Positions 45,101-58,491 of a DNA stretch of 64,000 nucleotides are shown one piece after another. Origin of the DNA: Diphasiastrum complanatum (taxonomy: Eukaryota; Streptophyta; Lycopodiopsida; Lycopodiales; Lycopodiaceae); the NCBI GenBank assembly GCA_029204225.1, contig CM055100.1, positions 64,153,067 through 64,217,066 on the forward strand, read 5' to 3'. How positions within the stretch are numbered: position 1 is the first letter of the stretch; every line of letters starts with the position of its first letter. The position numbers and the translations under genes were made by a program. The notes beneath the pieces were generated by a model. It made no database searches. It was not told where the DNA came from and saw only the letters and a program-made list of their open reading frames with translations.

Positions 45101-48100
45101 ACTATACAGCATTGTGCTTAACTAATCAGAATTCAAGACATTCATGAATTTTGACTAATTTCTGAGCAATGTTATTCCCAAATATTGTCTCGAAAAAATA
45201 GCCAAGCATAATTGATGTTTTAACTTTTTACATTAGACGAATTTTGTATTCTTTAAGCCCCTGCCCTGTTTTCTCAAAGAAAGCAGCTATGGATGATTGT
45301 GCAATTCTTATGTGAATATCACATGCTGTCAGAGCATAGCTTAAGCTGAATCCAAGTTCATTTCAGGTGTCTTTTGCAGCTTTATGCATGACATCATGGT
45401 TGGTACAATTATGGGATCCCAGTTTAGGTCATTTTTGCACTAAATCAAGTCTTTCTTCATACTTCCAAACCCCACAAACCCAAACTTTTTCAAAGAACTA
45501 GCCCACTGAAATTAGTTAATAATCATTAATATTCAAGATTACAATTTCCATCCCACTCAACTCAGTAGCATAAAAACGAGCCCTAACCTGAACCATAAAA
45601 GCAAACAGCTTACTTGAAGGTGCCACAAAAAATTGTAGCAAAGTTACACAAAAATTGGCAGCATAACATCACTATCACCTGTGTAAGTCATGTCTACAAC
45701 TAGCTTACAATGTTTTAGATTCACAACCACTTATACTAACACACCCATAGTCCATATCAGTTTTCCCAACTTTGTTGGCAGTTCTGCCATACTCAAGAAC
45801 AGTTTTGCAGGATCGAACCTCAAAATTCTGGTTTGGACATTCATCTTGCATTTTCAAAGCATACAATGGAATACTGAAAATCTACATTTGAAGAAAGATG
45901 TTGCACCTGATCCTTTATAAGTCCTTGTACTTGCATGCTGTCATCCAAAGTTTTTGAGACAAGATCCAGTCTCGAGGCCAATTGTCGTTTTGTGGCCTTT
46001 ACATGGCATATCATGCCATTCCAGCCGACGACTATATGAGATGATTGTCACCACAATAAATCTAATCAAACATTGCAAACTGAACAAAGACGCAAAGTAG
46101 CCTTCTCTGGAGCAATCCAGTTGTAGAGATCTATCATCTAAGAAGATTTGTCCTTTTAGATACACATGTTCCCTAATAACAAATCTGTTGTGAGATTGTC
46201 AACCAACTCAAAGCATAAAAGGAATGACATGATAATGGCCACACGAAGACCAAATCACAAAGGAATTTATCAAGCCACATACTGAGAGTGCTGTTGACAA
46301 CTGTTCCAACTGCTTGGTTACGCTAGCAACTGCATTGGACATATTTTTCTTGGTCACATACATGACATCAGTCCATGACCATCCCTGCTAACAAGTAAAA
46401 CAGAATATCAGTTAAACATTGCAAACAAAATACAGGGCAGCTCAACTGGCAACCAGGGAAGCTGTTTGGTTAAGGAAGCTTCTTCAGGAAATTGACGAAA
46501 AACAATCTGGTGCATCCAATATAAATTGTGATAAAGAGAATTGCATCAAGATTGCTAAGAATCCAGTTTTTCATGCCCAACTTACATTGAGATTCACAAT
46601 CACTTTGTTCAAGAAAAAGTTTTCATAGAAGTAGAACTTATTTATTGTTCTACAAAAGAGCAACTTGCTAACATCTGTACCAAAGCTCTTCCTAAAGCAG
46701 AATTTTAAAAGTTAAGAGCCTTGTTGGGAGTTAAATGCAATAAATTTCTCATTAAGGGAGAATGTTAGAAGCCCTATCTAGAATAATTCACGTTGATATT
46801 TTGTTTGCTAAGCAAAGGTGCCACACTGGCGCACCCTAAACGGCAGCTAGGGTTCATCAGGATTTTCTCCAGTGTCAAGCTTCTCCAGAGATGTTGCAAA
46901 ACATTCAAAATCTTCTCCAAGTTGAATTGCGGGCCTTCTTATGGTTAATGTCAAATCTATTCAAGACAACAAATATTTACAAGGTGTTAATGACCCAAAG
47001 GCCCAATTTGAAATTTTGGTCCCTTGGAGTCAAGTTTGGATAGGGCCAAGTCAATTTGGTGTGTAACTCCCCTGTGGGTGCATGAACGACTCTTGGACAA
47101 CTTTTGTAACTCCAAATGGTTCTTGGCTCGTGGCTTTTGGCATTACCACATTTGGGAGCCTTTTGGCCTTGGCGTATCATGGCAGCCCTCCAAGAGGTTT
47201 TGTGACAATTTTTCAGCGAAGAGTTTTTACTCCATGTCCTCTGCGTTCATAATAGAGAGAAGATTTGCTCCTTTTTTTTCTACGTTGAATGCATGTTACT
47301 TGTGAATGTTTCATTTGCATATTTCATTTGTATTCTTTTGAAATATAAAGTAGTAGAAGAAAAAAGGAGAACAAAAACAATGATTGAAAGAAGGAACAAA
47401 CTGGGAACGAATCTATGAGGATCTTATTCATACTTCTTACTACTTGTGCCAACATATCTTCCACGTTTTCCATTTTACCTTCCAACTCACCCAACTTTAT
47501 CTTCTATGTGTTCCACCAAGTTTGTCAAATAGGTTCCTCAAAAAGCTAAAAAAAGTCTTTCCAAAGAGCTTCAAAGCTGCCGTAGTCCAATAGGTGATGA
47601 AATTTTGTCTCAATAATCTCATTCTTCCAAAGAGAGCATGTGCACTCCTCCCAAGGTGTCTTCGAAATGCTCCATCTTCCCATTTCCGAATGTAATTCAT
47701 GAGAATTGGTCCTTAAGCATGGAATGGCATGCTCTTTTTTCAAAGATATATCGACAACAATGTGGCATTGAGTAGGAGCTTCTATTATAGGTTTGAAACG
47801 TTCCTTATAGTACTGTATTTTCCGCATCAAAGGAGGCTTTCATAAGCCCTCCTTAGAATAATTATGTGCAAAAGATTTCAACTCCTTGTTGATCCATTCT
47901 TCCAAAAGGCAAACCATTTCGTAACGTCCAGCCACCATCCTCTTTTTAGCCTTTGAGGGAGCATGCAACAATGTATAGCCACTTTACATACCCTAACATC
48001 TTCCAATTCTTCTACTCTTTTGTAGTTGATCAATTTTAAAACCGCCGAAGCTTCCACTGAAAGGACATTCGTTTCACCCTACAAGATAGGATGTGGGGTT

Positions 48101-51022
48101 GTTTGTTTTACACCTACATGAGTGCTAAGACACACTTTTGTACTCTTTCGACGTTAGCCCACTTGGTGCGAGCAATGCTGCCCCATCCATACTTTCGAAT
48201 CCATATAACAAAACTAGAGCCACCAATGTAGCATATAATATTTTCTTTTTCTCCCATCTTCAAAGTTCTAGTTTTTTGCAAGCAATTTCCATTCTATAGA
48301 ATGATTTCTAGCCAACTACAAGTCATTTGTCCACACAAGAGTCCCATCTCAAAAATGTGATAGCTTTATCCCAAGGTATTTGTACTCTTTAGATACTTCC
48401 ACATATTTCTCATCATATAGCAATAAAGGATCTGCTACCCTGCATTACCTTAGTTTAACTAAGGTTTACAATAAGACCATAATTTCAGAAAACTTTTTCA
48501 ATTCGCAAACAAGACGACATCATCGGCAGATAATTACAATTTGACAACATAACGCAAGATTCTTGCTCCCGCTTCACTCTCCTCATTAAAACAATCAATA
48601 AGTTTGTCAATGGCATACCAAATAAAGTAGAAGAAAAAGGACAGCTCTGTTTCACACCAATTTTACTGAGAATTGCCTTTGAGAAGCCATTTTTGCAACT
48701 CACTTTCGCCACCACTTTTTGTAGAGCTGTCCAACTGCATGTCAAATGTCCAACGAAACACCAAGCTCGTGCATTCTATCCTCAAGTTTCTTCCTCGACC
48801 ATATCAAAGGCTTTGCGAAAATCCACAAAGCAACAATAGAGACTCAATTCCCTCCTTCAGCAACCCTCTAAATGCTCCTCAAGGTAACAAGATGGTCAAT
48901 TGTGTTTTTTTTTTAATCCAACATGCTCGTTTGCTCTAAGATCACTATTTTCCAGCCAAGTAGTAAGTTTTTTCTCCACAATGCTGCCCCATAGTTTTGC
49001 TAAAAAGTGATCAATCATGGTTGTTTTATGGTTGGATGGACTATTCTTGTCTCCACTCTTAAGAATAGGAACAACAATGCTAGTTTGTCAAGGAGTAGGT
49101 AAATTTTCTATAAACATGGTTGAATAAGTCCATATGAAGGGGGGGAGAACCTCTTTACCCATCTTAAAAAGATCCACTTTAAGGCCTTTGATATCTTGTG
49201 CTTGACTGTTAGAAAGGCAAAGAATAGTATTTCAACGTCCTTCAATGAAAAGGTCCCTTGATCATAATTGGTGCTTCTCATATATAAGGCCTCCCTAGCT
49301 CATGGAGCTCTTTGGCATATTTCAGCCAATTTTCATCTTTGATAACATACTCATAGAATTAATGAACCGTTATCGGTCCACCACAGTTCTAAGAACCGTA
49401 CGGTTGTTAAATTTTTTTGCCCAGAACCGTGGTGAAGCGTACTGATTAATCAATTTGTTAATTGATTAATTTTTTTTTTAGTTTCCTCGGCAAAAATAAC
49501 GCAAAAAAAGGGCCAAAAAAATCTGTGAATTCTGCTCCTATGATCATCTACTGATATTTTCTAGATATGTACACACGTGGGAACAGCCTCTCACACGTGG
49601 GAAAGCACCATTATTCACATGGGTATGCTTGATCAACTAGTAAGAGAGTGACAAATGGCAACTTTCAACTTGACTAGTTTTTCACTAGTGACAATTTCAC
49701 ACATATGTAGATCAAAAAAATTTCTATCTAATCAAGTTGAATGCATCTAGGCCTAACATCCACACGTGGGAATAGGCTTCACACTTGTGGGATCAAGTCA
49801 TACACTTATTATCATGAATAAAAGCTAGAATTTTGACAATTTTAACACTCCTCCTCAAAATCTAGCTTGGCAAATCTAGTGTACATCTATATACAACACC
49901 AAGTGCAAATCTCAAGTTCATAAATGAGTCCTTTGGCAATGGTTTGGTTAAAATACCAGCAACACATTTGGATGATGACACATGATGGAGCTTGATCTCC
50001 TTGGCTTGCACCTTCTCCCTCACAAAGTTGTAAAATTGTATAGACCAAATTGACCAAGAAATAAAGGCCATCCAATCTTCCATTCTTTTTGTATGAAACG
50101 TATTTAGAATATTAGAGCTTATTACTCTAACTGATGAAATATGAATGCAGGTATCATTACCTGAAGACAATAAATGAAACTGTAAATCAATGCTAACAGT
50201 TTGATACGCAGGTTCTAGAAATAGAATCTAATGATGAACCATTTTATGGTATGACTCCTAACCTTTTCTTAAGGGTATGTGCAGGTACTAAGAAGAGTAC
50301 CTGAATAATGAATCTAAAGAAGCTTCTTAACGGTACCTGAAGAAGGCTCAATCGAGTCTATGAAGAAGGCTCAATCGAGTCTATAAAGATTGGGAGAAGA
50401 AACCAAAGGACTGATCACCCTTTGTGTCACACTCCACTATGATTAGGGATGGGCAACTCCTAGAAAAAAGGGCCTAGAAATTGATGAAAATTATGCAAGG
50501 TAAGATGGACATATACAAAGCCTTTCCCATGTCATGAAAAACACTTGGGTGAATCCCAATGTTGTAAACCAAGAAATATTCAACTTGAAAGTGGCTAACA
50601 TTAAATGCTAAGCTACCTACCTTCCATCCTTATCAATATGTAACTTACCTACTTTTCCACATGGCTTGTAAGCCATAAGACACCTAGGAAAATGCGCCCT
50701 CCTACTCCACCCCTTTTGCTTTAACTAATTGATAAACACTCTCTCACACCTATACACCTCACCCTCTCACTTTACTTATCCTAGAGTCTCCCTTACACCT
50801 CTCACACTCATTTTGGACACCTTAGCCACTCCCTAAAGGCTACACATTCCCTATAAAAGGAGTAACTCGCCCCTCTCCCTCATTATTCATCTCCCATTCA
50901 TTTTTGCTTTGTCTCTTGCTCTTGCTTCTTTGTGTGTAGGTGCTTGGAAGAAAGCTTGGAGCTATGGCTTGAGGAGGATCTATCAAGCTTGGATTGGAAT
51001 CATTTTTGGAACCACTTACACA

Positions 51023-51057
<35 letters not shown>

Positions 51058-54000
51058 AAACTTTCACACCATCCATAAGACTAAAGGCCATGCATGTCAC
51101 ACCATCCATGACTTGATGGCCATGCATGTCACAACATCCATAACTAGATGGCTTTGCATGTCACCCCATCCATGACTTGATGGTCATGCATGTTTGATTT
51201 GGAGTTGCATGTCTGATTTGGGAACTTGCATGTATGATTTGAAGCTTGCATGTTGAAACTAGAGCTTGCATGTCATACTAATGACTTTGCATGTTAGAAT
51301 TGAAGCTTGCATGTCAGATTGGATTCATGCATGTCATGCCTCCTAATGTCAAATGCCTATGCATGCTCTTTTCTTGATCAGTAAGCCTTTGCATGTCATA
51401 AGAAACCACTTTTCTTGGTATAAGATTCTTTAAGATCCCAAAATTTGTTAACTTTTGGTTGATGTAAAGATCTAAGAATCCATCTTCCCAAAACCACTGT
51501 ATATGTGTTTGGCCTTGGGCCAATTGATCTTACATAATTTGAAAGAAAATCCTTCGGGGGGGGGGGGGGGTCCCCATCTTGACCCCTCAGCAAGTCTCTG
51601 AATGATTTTGTGATTGAATGTTAAATTTTGTCACTAAGTTTTGAGTTCTTTTTCAAGTTCTATTCAACAGTGTTGTTGTTGATTTGTTCTTTTTAAGTCA
51701 CAACTTCTAAAGTCAGGACTTTAGAATTAGTAGACCTTCACTTCAAGTTCACAGTTTGGTATCAGAGCCAAGGTCTATTATTTTTCTTTCTTTGTGAAGT
51801 GATGTGAGGGCCTTGTGTATTCATTCGTGAAACAAATGCCAATACACAGGACTTTGTATGTTTACTTTCGAATAGATTTCCCTTCCGCTCGAATTTCCTT
51901 TTTCTTACAAGATCTCTTTAATATTAGAGCTAATAGACTCCATTTGGGGGATCCTCGAGAATTGGGTCTCCAACTTGCTTTCTATTTTAGAGACAATACT
52001 TTGTTAATGCGAGCTTCTATCTTCCTTTTTGGAGAATGGCATTTCTCTGAATCACAAGTCTATTCGTACTTCTTGCCTTAAGTTTGTGTATTTCAAGTGA
52101 ATTTCAAAAACTCCAATCAAAGATGGATAGCTCCTCACGAGGCTCTTCAAGCTCCTCTTCATCTATGTCGTCATCACCTCATATTTCCGCAAAGTCCTTA
52201 CCCCCTGAAAGACCTGAAGATCATACGATAGACATTATTCCTGGAAGTGCCATACCCAATAGACCTCCCTATAGGGTAAGCCATTCTCAACAAGAAAAAA
52301 TTTCTAAGCAAATTAATGACTTGTTAGAGAAAGGCCTTATAAAACCCAGTAACTCCCCCTATTGCTCTCCTGTACTTTTGGTACAAAAGAACGATGGGAG
52401 TTTTAGGATGTGTGTGGACTATCGTGCTTTAAACAAGATGACAGTTAAGAACCGTTTTCCTATTCCAAGAATAGATGACATTATGGATAATGGATCTTGT
52501 ATCTTTAGTAAAAATGATTTGACAAGTGGATACCATCAGATCATAGTAGCACTTGAAGATGTCCATAAAACTGCTTTCAGGACTAACTCTGGCCTTTATG
52601 AATTTTTAATGGTACCATTTGGTCTTACTAATGCTCCCGCAACATTCAATAGAATGATGGAACGAATCTTTCGACCTTATAGACGTTTTGTAGGAACATT
52701 CTTTGATGATATCTTAGTCTTCATCAATGCAAATGAAGAAGAACATAAAAGACATCTAGATACGTTCTTTAGAACCCTACAAGAAAACTCACTTCTCATA
52801 AAAGGCAAGAAAAGCGAATTCTTCCTAGAAAAGATACACTTTCTAGGACATTTGATATCAAAGGAAGGAATCCGAATGGACCCTTCAAAGATTAAAGCCA
52901 TACAAGACTGGCCTAAACCAAGAAATATTCATGAAGTTCGGTCTTTCCTAGGCTTATGTTCCTATTATAGAAAGTTTATTCGCCATTTTGCTCATATAGC
53001 CTCACCACTACATGAACTCACTAAGAAGAGGGTAAAATTTCATTGGTATAAGAAAGAGCAAAATGCTTTTGATTCTCTGAAGCATGCACTTACCACTGGA
53101 CCTGTTCTTATCATTCCCGACCTTCGCAAGCCTTTCTTTGACTTCAAGGGGCAGAAGACATTTATGAAAAAGAACTTTTGGCCACTATTCATGCCCTTAA
53201 GGTATAGAAGCACTATCTTCTAGGAAATGATTTTCTAGTTAAAACAGATCATCAAAGCCTTAGGTACTTTCTCACCCAGCAATTAATTCGAGAAAAACAT
53301 CTAGAATGGGCTAACTACCTTAGCACTTTCTATTTTGAGCTATTTCATCACCCAGGAAAGGACAATAAGGTCGCCAATGCATTATCAAGAATCCCCAAGG
53401 TCAACCATATTTCCCTAGCATATCATGAAGATTTTCTTCCTATGAAAAGTATGTATGCTAGTGATTCTGACTTCCAGCATATCTTTGAAGTACTTGAAAG
53501 AAATCAAAGTCATAAAGACTATGTTTTGAAAGAAGGATATTTATTCAAAGAAGATAAGCTATGTATTCCCATGGCATTTAGAACCAAGATCCTTCAAGAA
53601 ACCCATAGTCCACCCTATGCTGGACATAAGGGAATCCCTTCAACTCTTGAAGCTCTGAAAAGATTCTTTTTTTGGCCTACCATGCATTGAGACACAAGGC
53701 ATTATATAAATGCATGTCTAGTTTGTCAACACAATAAAGATGAGCGAGGATTAAAAACTCCAGGATTACTTCGTCCCTTGCCTATTCCTGAAGTTCCCTG
53801 GGAACATATTACCATGGACTTTATCTCTGGGTTCCCTAAAACCAAAAATGGAAATGAGATGATATGGACTATCATTGATAGATTTAGCAAACATGCTCAT
53901 TTTATTCCCTGTAAGAAAAAGCTTAAGGGACCCGAAGCTGCTCATTTGTTTATCCGTCACATCTTTAGGCTGCATGGACTAACCCAAAGGATAGTGTCTG

Positions 54001-55900
54001 ATCGGGATACGAGATTTACTAGCAACTTTTGGAGAGCCCTTTTTGATAATCTGGGGACAACCCTTAAATTCTCTTCCTCTTTCCATCCCCAAACTGATGG
54101 TCAAAGTGAAATTACTAATCGAACCATCATAGATTTGTTGAGAAATTATGTAAGTGATCAGAAGACTCAATGGGAACACTATCACCCTATACTAGAATTT
54201 GCTTACAATAACACCGTTCATTCTTCTACTGGTAAAGCGCCTTTTGAAGTAATGTATGGAAAACCTATTGTGCCTCCTGTATTGAGGACTAAAGAAAAGA
54301 TATTTGCCTCGGATGAATTTGTGCAGGATTATCAAGACACCTTCTCAAAGGTTCAGCAATCCATCGCAAGTGCACAACGGAAACAGCAGAAAAGCGCAAA
54401 TATGCGTCGGAGGGCAATCAAGTACGAAGAAGGAGAACTAGTTCTCCTAAAATTTGAAAAGAAAAGGCTCAGGCAAAAGAAGGGCAGCATGAAACTCTAC
54501 CCAAAACTAGCCCAAAAGTATTATGGACCTTTTAAATTCAAGAAAGTAATCAATGAGGTTACATGTGAGCTTGACTTGCCTATTACTTGGAAAATCCATA
54601 ACAAATTCCATGTAAGCTTGCTAAAGAAATTCAATGGTCCAGAACCAAAAGGATTTACAGATTCCGAACCTCCAGAAGTTCAAGGAACCGAAGAAATCCT
54701 TCAACCTGAGCAGAACTTAATGCACAAGACAAGAACTGGAAGAAAGGGGATAAATTCTACATTATACCTCCTCAAATTTAAGAAATACGAATGCAAGATG
54801 GATGGAAGAAGAATTCTTCCAAGAGTATCCAGAAATTTTAAATGTTCATTTGAGAAATGTCCGTTGAGGACAACACTTAATGCGTCGGAGGGGTGTAAAA
54901 TTGTATAGACCAAATTGACCAAGAAATAAAGGCCATCCAGTCTTCCATTCTTTTTGTATGAAACGTATTTTGAATATTAGAGCTTATTACTCTAACTGAT
55001 GAAATATGAATGCAGGTATCATTACCTGAAGACAATAAATGAAACTGTAGATCAATGCTAACAGTTTGATATGCAGGTTCTAGAAATAGAATCTAATGAT
55101 GAACCATTTTATGGTATGACTCCTAACCTTTTCTTAAGGGTATGTGCAGGTACTAAGAAGAGTACTTGAAGAATGAATCTAGAGAAGCTTCTTAAAGCTT
55201 TAAGACGGTATCTGAAAAAGGCTCAATCGAGTCTATAAAGATTGGGAGAAGAAACCAAAGGACTGATCACCCTTTGTGTCACACTCCACTATGATTGGGG
55301 ATGGGCAACCCCTAGAAAAAAGGGCCTAGGAATTAATGAAAATTATGCAAGGTAAGATGGACATATACAAAGCCTTTCCCATGTCATGAAAAACACTTGG
55401 GTGAATCTCAATGTTGTAAACCAAGAAATATTCAACTTGAAAGTGTGGCTAACATTAAATGTTAAGCTACCTACCTTCCATCCTTATCAATATGTAACTT
55501 ACCTACTTTTCCACATGGCTTGTAAGCCATAAGACACCTAGGAAAAGGCGCCCTCCTACTCCACCCCTTTTGCTTTAACTAATTGATAAACACTCTCTCA
55601 CACCTATACACCTCACCCTCTCACTTTACTTATCCTAGAGTCTCCCTTACACCTCTCACACTCATTTTGGACATCTCAGCCACTCCCTAAAGGCTACACA
55701 TTCCCTATAAAAGGAGTAACTCGCCCCTCTCCCTCATTATTCATCTCCCATTCATTTTTGCTTTGTCTCTTGCTCTTGCTTCTTTGTGTGTAGGTGCTTG
55801 GAAGAAAGCTTGGAGCTATGGCTTGAGGAGGATCTATCAAGCTTGGATTGGAATCATTTTTGGAACCACTTACACACACACTCACTTTCTCTTACCTCTT

Positions 55901-55966
<66 letters not shown>

Positions 55967-58451
55967 CTTTCACACCATCCATAAGACTAAAGGCCATGCA
56001 TGTCACACCATCCATGACTTGATGGCCATGCATGTCACAACATCCATAACTAGTTGGCTTTGCATGTCACCCCATCCATGACTTAATGGCTTTGCATGTC
56101 ACGTATGTTTGATTTGGAGTAGCATGTCTGATTTGGATGTATGATTTGAAGCTTGCATGTTGAAACTAGAGCTTGCATGTCATACTATTGACTTTGCATG
56201 TTGGAATTGAAGCTTGCATGTCAGATTGGATTCATGCATGTCATGCCTCCTAATGTCAAATGCCTATGCATGCTCTTTTCTTGATCAGTAAGCCTTTGCA
56301 TGTCATAAGAAACCACTTTTCTTGGTATAAGATTCTTTAAGATCCCAAAATTTGTTAACTTCTGGTTGATGTAAAGATCTAAGAATCCATCTTCCCAAAC
56401 CCATTGTATATGTATTTGGCCTTGGGCCAATCGATCTTGCATAATTTGAAAGAAAATCCTTCAGGGGGGGGTCCCCATCTTGACCCCTCAGCAAGTCTCT
56501 AGAATGAATGATTTTGTGATTGATTGTTAAATTTCGTCCTAAGTTTGTTCTTTTTCATGTTCTATTCAACTATTGGAATGTAAATGGAAATACATTACCA
56601 TAGGTTACTTTGACCCAAAAGGTCGAGAGTTGTGTAACCATGGTCATTTATTATATTAGGCTTACTAAACTTAGAGTTAGCTAAGTTAGTATGAAATTAA
56701 CTTGGTAGGGACTCATGGGTCCACTAGGCCTAATTGTGACATTAAGTACCCCAACTTGACATATTGGAGGTACCTTATTCTTTCTATGTAAGTTATAGAA
56801 AGTTGGATAGTCAATAGTCAAGTAGTTGGACAGCCAATAGTCAAGTAGTTGGATAGCCAATAGTCATGAAGTTAGATAGTCATCTTGGACTATATATATG
56901 TGTGCATCCCATTTGTATAAGATACTTTTGTAAGCAATACTGACTATTCTCCTTGGCTGTCCACAAGAGGGTTTCTAGCCATCTCTCTCTTTTTTTTGAG
57001 AATGCTTTGTGTGATTGAATAGTTAAGATCCTGGATCCTTAGGCTTCTATTTCCTACATGGTATCAGAGCCTTTAGGTGATCAGATTGCTTGCAGGAGGG
57101 CGCCCAATAGGAAGCCATCTTCTTCCCCTTTTGGTTGCAGAAAATCATCAAGCTGCTGATTTTTGCAGGAGAAAAATCTGTTCATCTTCTTATAGCTTTT
57201 TTGCAGGAAATTGCAGGGCACCTTCACCTATTTGAGAGCTAGCAGTAGGGTGCCCATGCTCAAACCAATTGCATGTGATCTTGACTCAATTACATGCTGA
57301 AAATTTCAGATTTACTTCTTAAATGAAGATACATGTGTTGTGGACACATTTCTTGCTGAAATTTCCCTGTTGGTGAGCTTGGAGTAGGGCGCTACCATCA
57401 GCTCTATATGCACATAGTGTGCACGCTTTTCAGCCACAAATTTCTGGTTTTGGTTTTGGCTTCATTCGAAGTCTACCTATTTGTGAGCATTCTGTTTTTT
57501 TGTGCAGAAATGAGCCACCTATTTCATTACTTGTTTGAGCAAATTGCATGTGGAGTTTTGCAATCTATTGTGCTCATAATTTCAGCTTTGAGGTTGTTGC
57601 GTTTTGAGTAGATTTTGTCTTGGAAAGTCTATTTCCTATCTACTACAAGCTGATCTTTCTGTTATGGCTAAAGAATCGGAGTCTATTGGTTCTTTATTTA
57701 ATGAAGATAGGCTGGATGGCACAAACTATTCTTTGTTGTGCTACATGATAAAGAACCTTCTAATTGCTGAAGATTTGTGGGAAGTAGTTAATGGTGACGA
57801 AGAGAGGCCGCCTACCTTGGCACCGATTACACCATCTAGAACAACTACTTCTTCATCTACGGAGGTGTCTTCTGATGAGCAAAAGAAGTGGGATCGACGT
57901 GATGCACAAGCACATTCTGTCATTGCATTATCAGTGAAGAGATCTATCCTTCCACATATTAGATCATGCAAGACTTCCAAAAGTGCTTGGGAGACTCTTG
58001 CAAAGATGTTTCAAGTAAAGAATGCGGCAAAAGTGGTATATCTTCGAAATCAACTTTCTATCTTGAAGATGCAAGAAGGTGATTTGCTTACAAACCACTT
58101 GACGAAGATCAAGGATCTTCGAGAGGAGCTTCTTAGTATTGATGAGGTGATTGAGAACTCACAATTTGTATCTATTACTCTCAACTCTCTTCCTAATTCT
58201 TACCTTCCATTTGTGTCATCATTGAGTATTTCTCTTAGGGGACAGCAAATCTCCTTCGACGAACTTGTTGGCTTACAGTGTTTCATCGAAACGCGTTTCG
58301 AACGCTGAAACGGGTTCGAAACGGAACGTACGAAACGACCCCGTTTCGAAACGGCGTTTCGTTGTTCGAAACGACTGGTGAGAAATCGCAAATTTTTTTG
58401 CGATACAGCAGGGGCCCGAGAGGTGGGTGTTTTCACAGAGAGAGAGATATT

Positions 58452-58491
<40 letters not shown>

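Larger units (their letters stand above)
50029..51753 (+). repeat. 5' LTR of element L
   Basis: A 1,725-bp LTR from TGTAAAATTG to TTCACA. It carries a TATA box at 50852-50859, a (CT)n tract at about 51020-51056, a cluster of GCATGT/CATGCA words (51085-51400) and a 15-G run at 51556-51570. Confidence 0.92.
50029..56570 (+). mobile_element. Ty3/gypsy chromovirus-type retrotransposon (element L), gag-protease deleted
   Basis: 5' LTR 50029-51753 and 3' LTR 54894-56570 (last 180 bp or so missing) enclose a primer site, one pol frame and a polypurine tract. Pol order is RT, RNase H, integrase, chromodomain, which is the gypsy order. Almost all of gag and all of protease are missing. The integrase frame is open for over 370 codons, so decay is recent. 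It inserted into copia element K. The right target duplication is lost because the 3' LTR is truncated where copia M begins. Confidence 0.93.

Noticed and set aside
46110-46170. Possible extra DUF1664 exon ([13 protein letters not shown])
   Set aside because: The in-frame exon at 45907-45996 fits the family block properly and joins in phase to 46283; this stretch would break the alignment.
47024-47305. Plus-strand 93-codon frame in the J LTR
   Set aside because: It falls within the LTR and matches no domain; probably chance.
51815-52081. Plus-strand frame of 88 codons in the leader of gypsy L
   Set aside because: It lies between primer site and gag start, matches no gag motif I know, and is not needed to explain the element. 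It may be chance.
55848-56081. Frames through the CT tract of the L 3' LTR
   Set aside because: Ser-Leu repeats from a microsatellite; the LTR is non-coding.
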